15,066 nucleotides of DNA from Ophiostoma sp. CBS 140.51 (taxonomy: Eukaryota; Ascomycota; Sordariomycetes; Ophiostomatales; Ophiostomataceae): NCBI GenBank assembly GCA_029298735.1, contig JANSLP010000519.1:1-15066 (forward strand), read 5' to 3'. Positions 8,111 to 15,066 of the stretch are shown here, in pieces. Each line of letters starts with the position of its first letter. Within the stretch, counting starts at the first letter, position 1. A model generated the notes under the pieces. That model saw only the letters and a list, made by a program, of their open reading frames with translations. It made no database searches and had not been told where the DNA came from. The position numbers and the translations under genes were made by a program.

Positions 8111-10079
8111 TCACTGTCTTGCTCTGAAAAGCAACTTCTTTGAAGCATCTGGGATAGACTGCAACACGTTAGTAAAATCACGGCACACAGGGACATGCAG
8201 CATGTACGACATACCATATGAGCAAACTCAATGTTGGGGTAGCGTTCTGTGGCGCCATCTGCTAGCATCATGTCGTAGTTGAGCAGGACGTGAGTCAAAA
8301 TCATCTTGATCTCGTTGGCGGCAAAGAACCGGCCAGGACATGCGTGACGACCATAGCCAAAGGCGAGGTTATTAGCACCGACGCTGACAAACTGTTGGTG
8401 GGCAGCGGCTTCCTTGGGGCCTTCCTCACGAAGACGGTAGAAGCGAAGGCCGTCAAACTTCATGGGGTCTGGGAAGAGGGCAGGATCGGAGTTGACTGCA
8501 ACAGCAGGGATCTCAATAGTGACACCAGCAGGAATGTGTTGACCATTGGAGAGGATGATGGGCCGCAGAACCTTGCGTTGAAAGGAGGCTAGATCGGGTC
8601 AGTACGAAAACACACCTTATAATCTTGTGAACCAGTTCAGCTCACCCATGGACGCCGGGTTCAGACGCATGGTCTCTTTCAGGAAGCTGTCCATCTTCTT
8701 CATGGACTGCAGGGCGCGGGCTGTCAAAACATTGTCGTTGCTTGCCAGGGCCTCCAGAGCCTCTTCACGGAGCGGCTCGATATACTCTTGCATGGCAGCA
8801 AGGTTAAAGAACCTGATAAAAAGTTATTGTTAGTGGCTTCAGTCAAGTAATAGCCTTGACTGTTTGTGACTTACGCATTCGTTGCGGCCAGCGTCGTGGT
8901 GTGGATGGCGGCAAAGCTCAGACCCAACTGTACCCGTGTCAGGTTTTGGCTGTTGGCATCTGGGTATTTTGGTAGAGCGTCAATCAGCCACTGAAGCATG
9001 TCATCTGGGTTTTCTTCCTTTCCCTCGCGATTCGTGTCCTTGCGAAGGCCAATCACGGGCTGCATAAAAGCATCGGCCTCTGCAATCCGTCGATACAGCT
9101 TCTTAAGCTCTGGCAGCCGGCCCGTAAGGAAAGGACGAAGCCATGGACGCATCTTCTGCACAGCCCGCTGAGCGCTCATCACATCCATGGTGTAGTTAAT
9201 AGCTGCATCGAGGTACTGCTCAGTGCGACTCAGCTCAGGGCCAATGAAGACAAAACCAGACACCAGGGCCACGATACGGAGGAGCTTGTGGTGGATGGTG
9301 ATCTCCTGCCAGTCCTTTGTGGGCGGCATCTCCAGAGCAATGACGTCGGCTGTCTCCTTTGCGATCTTGGTACTGAGGCGAGCTGGCCCTTGTTAGTTAC
9401 AACGCCACGTGGGGGGGTGCACTGTCTCGTGTGAGGACGTACAAAGCGCGGGTGTCAATTTTCCCGTGATGGTATGTGGTACGATCGGGACATGTGTCTC
9501 AATCTTTGTGTATTTTGTTTCCATCGACTGTGTAAATGTCAGCATCAACAAAATACTTTTTCTTCATGCAGTCTTATATTCTACCCACATCGTTGACGGC
9601 CTCTTCCATACTCAGAACATGGTTTGGCAGTTTGTTCAGTTCTGCGAGGAATTTTGGAGCCAAGACGATAATTGTCGAGTCTGTGACAAAACAGTTAGCA
9701 TCCCCCAAGTCTCTCGACAAAGCACCCCAGATTCTTTTATTTTTAGAACTTACTTCGTGAAGTGGTGATCTGAAAGATGCCGTCCTTGAACTGTTTGTAT
9801 CCCGCCATGTTAGCATAAGAGACCGCCAAAGCTCACACGAAGAAAGCTGACCTTCTTGTATCCGTCATTGTACAGCTTGCGTGCACTCTTTAGGTATGCT
9901 TGCCGTCGCTGTTCTTCACCGCCGATGTCTGCCCCAATAATGGGAATGGCAGCGAGGCGGACGTAGTTGATGCATTTTGGTATGAGCCAAGCGGCGGCAA
10001 AGACACCGAGCAAGATCGTGACAAGTGGTGCTGCTCGACTCGTCCAGTCATCTTGCTTCCAGGTTGTGTATGAAGCCAT
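8111..10079 (-). CDS. Cytochrome P450 monooxygenase, membrane-anchored
   Basis: Eight exons, in coding order: 10079-9852, 9790-9754, 9680-9589, 9527-9443, 9382-8875, 8812-8646, 8588-8215 and 8158-8111. They give 512 residues, the usual P450 length, joined by seven GT-AG introns of 56-73 bp. Residues 19-40 form the hydrophobic N-terminal anchor typical of endoplasmic reticulum P450s. The I-helix reads FAAIHTT (304-310), a form common in fungal P450s such as the ent-kaurene oxidase-like CYP503 group. The K-helix ExxR is ETMR (363-366). The heme loop FGYGRHACPG (449-458) holds the ligand Cys456. The reaction would be heme-dependent mono-oxygenation using a P450 reductase; the substrate cannot be read from the sequence. 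No biosynthetic partner gene is visible nearby. The start has a good context (A at -3, G at +4). Confidence 0.92.
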
Positions 10080-10111
10080 TTCTGATTATGCGTAAGTACA
10101 AAGTTTAAAAA

Positions 10112-10131
10112 GGGGGAGGGGGGGGGGAGGG
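10112..10131 (+). promoter_or_regulatory. G-run upstream of the P450 start
   Basis: Five G, an A, ten G, an A and three G occur in a row on the plus strand, 33-52 bp before the P450 start codon. The tract could fold as a G-quadruplex. Because the P450 lies on the minus strand, the G-rich strand is its template, and any leader RNA would carry C-runs. A regulatory role is inference only. Confidence 0.45.
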
Positions 10132-10956
10132 AATTAAAACGAAAAAAGAAGATAGAGTCAGAGATAGGATATGAATGAGGTGAGATAAGATGTGGTCGGC
10201 AAAAGCTCTCCATGTGCGGATGCCGTTTTAAAAGAAGCTTCACCGTGTCTCTACAGAGGCTGAATTCAACTCAACTTATGCACGGCCGTATTCGTACTCG
10301 TTGTTTATATTACACGCATGCAGTGTAAGTTCTCGGGATGTCGAAAGAGCCCGAGACGAACAAGGAGGGGTTATTGATGTACATTGTCGATGGGTTCATG
10401 GGGAAATCAACGTTGTCGATGGATCCATAGGGAGGGGGAGGGCAACAAACCAGGCACAGACAAATGGAACATCGTTGATTCGGTGCATCTTCCCGTCGAT
10501 CCTCCTACAAATGGCATGCCGGGTAGTGTTTACCTCCGCGTAGCCGTTGAGTTTCTGTCTTACTCTGGGCTACTATCTCCTTCGTCATCTTCTGTTCTAT
10601 TTCCCCCTTTGTCTTCTCGGCTGCCTGATACGACATCAAGGACATGCATAATCGTCGCCGTTTCAACAGCGGGTTCCACCATTATTCTCACCCTCCATCT
10701 TCCATCCGATGGGTTGACGATCGACGCAGATCTGCGTTATTCTCATCACGGCCATCGAAATGCAACCATTGGCGGACTCGTCGGGCAAGTGCCGGCCGTA
10801 GCGGCTTGGGGTGCTGGCGCGGCCACGACCCACCTGAATCCTTACCGTTTCCCAAGAAGCCCTATTTTCGGGTCTTGCGCCCCTGTTTCTTCTCCACACT
10901 AACCACTAACTCACTAACTAATAGCATATTTTGTGGACAACACAGGGAATCGCTCT

Positions 10957-10982
10957 CGGTTTCGCTCTCGGTCTCGAAACCG
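10957..10982. repeat. Small hairpin in divergent intergenic region
   Basis: CGGTTTCG (10957-10964) and CGAAACCG (10975-10982) are perfect reverse complements around a 10-nt loop. The hairpin lies in a stretch of repeated CGCTCTCGGT-like words starting at 10951. Function unknown. Confidence 0.5.
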
Positions 10983-11400
10983 CTTCCGCTATCAGACTTT
11001 ATTCACTGCATGTCGCGCATTGTCGCGTCTTGTCCCCTTTCCCAGACGCAAAAATATGTAGGGGATGCACGAAGGCTGAGTTTGTTTTATCATATCGTGA
11101 ATGGTATCGAACATTGCGGAACTTACCGACACCACGACGCCCCTATTCGGGCTTTCTTTCTTACCTTACTGTCTCGGTTTTCTGTTTTATTTTTGATCCA
11201 AGGAAAATCAATATTGCTAGTGTTATACACAAGAATATCTCTGCCTAGACGCATCCCTTTTTTAAACTAGTGGAAAAACAAGCACCAGTTTCATGGTCGT
11301 GATGCAATACAAATACATACAGTGACGTCCGTCCTTCTCATCTTCTCAGTTTGGCACGACACAGTAACACAAACCACATCAAGCTTCATCCAACTTGACT

Positions 11401-11448
11401 TTCTCTATTAGCGCCGCCATCTTTTTTCTTTTTTATTACGCCAAAACA
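11401..11448 (+). promoter_or_regulatory. Pyrimidine-rich leader before the membrane-protein gene
   Basis: A CT-rich tract (TTCTCT, then CTTTTTTCTTTTTT at 11421-11434) precedes the start codon, which sits in the favourable context AAAACAATGTC. Such tracts are common near transcription starts of fungal genes. No TATA box is obvious just upstream. Confidence 0.4.
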
Positions 11449-12449
11449 ATGTCGACATACACACTTCTACCACCATCGACAGCCGTCGTCAACCTTACCA
11501 TAGCGGATCTTGTCATCTATTCCATCCTCTTCGTACCGGCAGTATGGATCACATGGAAACATGGCAAAACTGGCATGGTCTGCTGGCCCATCTTTATTTC
11601 TTACTTTGCACTACGATTTGCGGCCGACATCTATCAGATTGTCACTCGACATGAACCAGAGACATACAACGAGGTGGTCATCATGACCAACGCCGGCGGG
11701 CTGGCCTGCCTGTCTCTCACCATCATCGGCCTCGTCTATGAAGCGTATGTACTGCATTTCTCATGATTAATGTCTACCAACACACCAGTCTGACAGACGT
11801 CGCTTCCAGAAACATTATTCTTCCTCTGCCGCCTCGGAGCCGCACGGAAAAGATCATCCTTGGCGTCACACATGTCGCCAACACGGGTGGCATTGCCGTT
11901 GCCACTTATGGCGGCGCTCCGAGTGCCACCACGGAATCCGGAGTTATCAACAACAATCTCAACCAGATTGGCAACTGCCTCATGCTCTTTGTCATGTTCA
12001 CCATCTGCTGGTGGCTCTGGCCCACATGGCAACGCTTGATGACGGTCCCCAACCATCCCAACTTCCGCAACGCCCAAGTCCTTCTCTTTGGTGCCGTCGG
12101 CGCCATGCCGTTCCAGCTGGTCCGCCTTGCCTATAATACCACCTACGCCTTTTTACGTGTGCCCAGTCTCGACCCCGTCATGGGCAGCTTCGCGACCCGT
12201 TTGATTCTGCTATTCTTCATGCAGCTTGCCGTGGCTGTGATTTGCGTTGCAGCGGGCTATCTCAGCACTGGAGTCATCCCGAGATCAGCTCTTACGGAAG
12301 ACGATCTCATTCTCAAGGAGCAAAACAGTAGTACCTCCACATCGACGGCTGTAGATATCGATGTTGAAAATGCAGCTGCCCATGGTTCTCTCGAAACGGG
12401 TGTGCTCTCTCACGAACTGCGCGCCTTACGGCCAACTCAGTCTGTGTGA
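11449..12449 (+). CDS. Seven-span fungal integral membrane protein (DUF7702-like)
   Basis: Two exons (11449-11744 and 11789-12449), joined in frame across a 44-bp GT-AG intron, give 318 residues. About seven hydrophobic spans can be seen: residues 18-37, 43-64, 78-99, 119-140, 158-178, 194-215 and 236-258. A polar tail of about 55 residues follows, rich in Ser/Thr and acidic residues and so probably cytoplasmic. The first loop, KHGKTG (38-43), followed by a tryptophan and a second span ending near LRFAAD, recalls the RHGxxG...W...LR pattern I associate with the fungal DUF7702 family. That assignment is from memory of the pattern, not a search. No catalytic residues are evident and the function is unknown. 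Other seven-span fungal families, such as RTA1-like proteins, are the main alternative. Confidence 0.8.
11745..11788 (+). other. Very short intron (44 bp)
   Basis: The donor GTATGT and acceptor CACCAG bound the 44-bp intron, with a candidate branch TGATTAATG in between. It is the shortest intron in the window; the others are 56-87 bp. Removing it joins GAA-GC to T-CTG-ACA and keeps the frame into the second exon. Retention would run into the stop TGA at 11764-11766. Confidence 0.8.
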
Positions 12450-12786
12450 GCCGCCAAATTTTGATGATTAGTGGCAAGGAGACAGTCTACAGGAATGGTA
12501 CGACAACTTGGTTTACTATAATAGCCATATACAACCGAATGTACCACAAAAGGAAAAGCTATACCCAAGGACAATCTTGTGTGTCGGCCTCTGGAAGGCA
12601 GGAAAATGATTTCATAGACTACAATTTTGAGCAATATTTATACAACATATTATACTTTACTTTACAGTCATAAAAGACGGAATTTATTTCCTTTGAATTA
12701 GATACTAATTAAATCAACGCATTTCGAAATCATTCGCAACCGCGTTGAGCTGTACCTATAGTCTGCGTCAAATGATACTCAGAATA

Positions 12787-12990
12787 ATCATTTATCAGGA
12801 CAGCAGCAGAAAAAGATCGAGCACAGCATTTGAAACCAATGGGTCATCCTGTCGGTATTGTGACGTCCTTTAGTTCTGTCCCTTACTTTCCGTAAAAAGG
12901 GCCGAGGAAATAAATTCTGTGGTAGTTGGTAGTGCACGTAGGGCGTTCACTCGGAAACTCGAGGCTGGAAGGTGTCTTTGGGCCTGGTGG
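12787..12990 (-). pseudogene. Diverged repeat copy A (broken relative of 13607-13804)
   Basis: Three blocks are shared, in order and at similar spacing, with 13607-13804. They are a stretch ending TCATCCTGTC (12787-12853), CCGTAAAA (12890-12897) and GGAAACTCGAGG...GGCCTGGTGG (12953-12990). Read on the minus strand from 12993, the codons for Tyr-Pro-Pro-Gly and for Leu-Glu-Phe match those of the second copy, with mostly third-base differences (TAT/TAC, CCA/CCG, TTT/TTC). This suggests an ancestral coding sequence. Copy A has an in-frame stop just upstream (13000-13002) and no start, so it looks like a relic. The parent protein is not recognised. Confidence 0.4.
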
Positions 12991-13606
12991 ATAACTTTTC
13001 TATGTGCGAGGTAGTGGTGTGGCTAAGGTTTTGTCTTGTGTCTTTGTTTGTTGTATGGACAGGGTCTCTCAAAGTTTTCTCTTTTTGGCGTGAAGCCCTC
13101 ATTATATACTTTTTAAAAGTCTCCTTACGCATCGCCTAACTCTTTGTCATTTACAATTCACTAACAAAGTACGGATAGAAACAGTTCATTCTCAGTCGTG
13201 ACAGTGTGCTTGCATGTTATACAAGCATTGATGTTCATCGTTGGATGAAATGTTTTGGAAGGCCCATTGACAGACTGTCTGGTTGCGGCGGGAGGGTTTC
13301 CGTCCTGGAAGTTGGCTGGAACATATGACAAGTGGTGTGCTTATGTGCTCCTGTGGAAGTTCGATAATGGTAATGTATTTTGTTTTATGTAATCTATTGA
13401 GTTGCGGACAGTATCAAACACTTACCACATATTTCACTTCGTTACCATAGCTTTACAGTTGTTGCATTCATTTTATATCGTGCAGGAATCAATCAACTTC
13501 CATTTAATTCTGACTATGAATTACTTCAACGTATTAAAAAGGCTTCTCAAACATGTCATGAAGGAAATGGGACCCAATCACGTCATTTTTTCTTTTAAGA
13601 AAAAGC

Positions 13607-13804
13607 ATCATTTACTCTCAGGGCAGCAACAGAAGAAGGTGGAGCACAGCATTGAAACCCAGTGCGTCATCCTGTCAGTTTGGAAGCCTCGCCTCCCTTT
13701 TTTGCCTAGGGATCCGTAAAAGACGTTGAGTTAGAGCAGGAGCTGGGACTGGAACCAGTTCCAAGGAACTCGAGGTTGAAAAAAAGTTCTGCGCCCGGCG
13801 GGTA
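13607..13804. repeat. Diverged repeat copy B
   Basis: This is the second copy of the segment at 12787-12990, in the same orientation about 820 bp downstream. The longest shared words are GAGCACAGCATT and GTCATCCTGTC, and the overall similarity is roughly 70 percent over the matching blocks by eye. The two copies may be a decayed tandem duplication or two members of a dispersed family. Confidence 0.55.
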
Positions 13805-13960
13805 GGTAGGGGTCGGAAGTGGCAGTGGACCAGGGTGGAACTGTGGAGGCAAAGGCACGGCAGCGGACAGAGTAACAGGTGGCTCCAAGACGGGCAGTTT
13901 AGTCTCCATCCAGAGCTCATAATCTTCATAGATCGTCTCCAATCTCGGTGGGACACCCAT
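13706..13960 (-). CDS. Possible small proline-rich protein (repeat copy B)
   Basis: This is an 84-codon frame with a start at 13960 in the context AAGCAATGG. The product begins MGVPPRLETIYEDYELWM, followed by a proline-rich middle and a Ser-rich end. Its 3' half falls in repeat copy B (13607-13804), whose relation to copy A shows third-base differences in this frame; that is the main reason to list it. I recognise no domain. It may be a real small gene, a terminal exon whose upstream exons are not found, or a decayed gene fragment. A competing 93-codon frame on the same strand (13675-13956) looks less protein-like. Confidence 0.3.
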   Translation of the reverse strand: MGVPPRLETIYEDYELWMETKLPVLEPPVTLSAAVPLPPQFHPGPLPLPTPTYPPGAELFFNLEFLGTGSSPSSCSNSTSFTDP

Positions 13961-15066
13961 TGCTTACCTGAATATCTAATGACTGTTGCAGAGGTAAGGC
14001 TTTGGCTTGTTCTGGTTTTTGTTGGGTTGATTGTTATTTGCTTGTCAGTTTAACTTTTCGAAGCTTCCTTTCCAGTGGTGGGAATTGTTTTATATATACC
14101 CTCATTGGCCGTACACTTTAACGACAAGCAGCATTGTTGAATGAACATATTATTGGCCTAATAGACGGCGGTAGCACATGAGTTGCCGTGACAAGGTAAC
14201 CTCGTGCAAGATCTTTGTCACTGTCTGTATTTGGAGATCAAAGTTTCGCTTCAGCATATGTAGGCATATGATTATTTAGAAATTTCACACTGCAGATTAA
14301 GTCACATACAATGCTATAGCCATAGACATCGTCATTCTGATTGTTCGTTTACTTTATACAAGGGACTACACACTCTGGTATTCTCATTCAAATAAATGTC
14401 ACATGGTGAATCCGTTTGTCATCAGCTGTCAACTATAACTATTTCATCCTGTCAGAGATGTTTAGGCGTCACAAAAGGCTCGCAACTGATTTTTCTAAGC
14501 CAGACCAGAGATGGTATATGGTATTTGATAAAACGAGGCCAGTGTCCCCTTAAAGACCACCCTTACTCCTAGCACTTCAGCTCCAAGACAACCCTCGATT
14601 TAATTTGTACCGTAGGTGCCAAACACTGAGATTTCCCTCTTACAGCTTCCCGCCCAAACAGAACTACGAGTATACAACATGTCCCACCCCTTCTCCTTGC
14701 AAGCCGACAACAAAGCCATCGGGTCCTCCCATCCATCCGCCTCGACCGTCGCCCTTCGATGATGACCACATTTAGATCATTTTACGTTCATGATCGGCCC
14801 AAGGTGAATTCTATGTTATTTTGCATGATGTTTCAAGTCACAGTTCGTAGTTCTTAATTACTTCACTTGTTTCAGATGAATCTACTGTCTCTGGTTTTTT
14901 TTCTTCAATTTTCGAATCAAATTAATTTCCTGAGGCTAGGCTTCCATCCCTGTTTTTTTTCTTCATTTTTTTTTCTTAAACGAGGTGGCGTTCAACCAAA
15001 AAGGGCACTAACACAACTAACACGCTACGACGCTAGCACGCTAACAAGCAGGGGTCTGGGGTGGGT

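Larger units (their letters stand above)
10080..11448. other. Divergent intergenic region between P450 and membrane-protein gene
   Basis: This 1.4-kb stretch must hold the promoters of both flanking genes. Next to the P450 it carries a G-run (10112-10131) and a tract that is pyrimidine-rich on the P450 coding strand (about 10136-10190), as is common near fungal transcription starts. A short hairpin lies at 10957-10982. Open frames of 172 and 208 codons overlap in different frames on the plus strand (10384-10902, 10644-11270). Their products are basic or low-complexity and I recognise no domain, so I do not call a gene. An unannotated non-coding transcript is possible. Confidence 0.5.
12450..15066. 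other. Gene-poor region with a diverged repeat pair
   Basis: No spliced gene could be supported across this 2.6 kb. It holds two related segments (12787-12990 and 13607-13804), described separately, and a possible short minus-strand frame at 13706-13960. The remainder is moderately AT-rich, with T-runs near the end (14896-14976) and a short cluster of ACGCTA-like words at 15021-15043. No tRNA or rRNA is seen. Confidence 0.55.

Noticed and set aside
8290..9067. Plus-strand frames opposite the P450
   Set aside because: They are antisense shadows of P450 exons that hold the I-helix, ExxR and heme motifs on the minus strand.
10384..11270. Two overlapping plus-strand frames of 172 and 208 codons
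   Set aside because: Different frames over the same DNA, low-complexity or arginine-rich products, no domain and no splice structure that joins them sensibly.
3352..12449. A secondary-metabolite gene cluster
   Set aside because: A P450 alone is not enough. No polyketide, peptide or terpene synthase, transporter or cluster regulator is present in the window.
1..15066. CRISPR array, rRNA genes, bacterial-style operons or prophage
   Set aside because: No spaced direct repeats of array type, no rRNA-like stretches, and gene structure is clearly eukaryotic with many short introns.

Overview
The window looks like genomic DNA of a filamentous ascomycete (Pezizomycotina). The genes are split by many short GT-AG introns of 44-87 bp with CTNAC-type branch sites. 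The gene types also fit: a large SLIP-GC-like GTPase, a microsomal P450 carrying the fungal FAAIHTT I-helix, and a seven-span fungal membrane protein. All of this is read by eye; no database search was possible.

Layout. Positions 1-3351 hold no convincing gene. They carry an 11-bp tandem repeat, two tRNA-like (Pol III A/B-box-like) relics and a 20-bp perfect inverted repeat. Positions 3352-7911 (+) hold a ten-exon gene for a predicted 1311-residue dynamin-type GTPase with an unusually long Ser/Thr/Pro-rich N-terminus that contains a recent 99-bp tandem duplication. Positions 8111-10079 (-) hold an eight-exon cytochrome P450 of 512 residues, convergent with the GTPase across 199 bp. Positions 10080-11448 form a 1.4-kb divergent intergenic region with a G-run next to the P450 start. 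Positions 11449-12449 (+) hold a two-exon gene for a 318-residue membrane protein. Positions 12450-15066 are mostly non-coding but contain two diverged copies of a roughly 200-bp repeat. Codon-level differences suggest the repeat came from a coding sequence on the minus strand.

The three main genes form no recognisable pathway. The P450 could act in secondary or detoxification metabolism, but no synthase, transporter or regulator lies beside it here. The most distinctive item is the GTPase: a nucleotide-binding domain behind a repeat-rich, probably disordered extension, with a 16-nt microexon and a pair of tandem splice donors that could give two in-frame isoforms.
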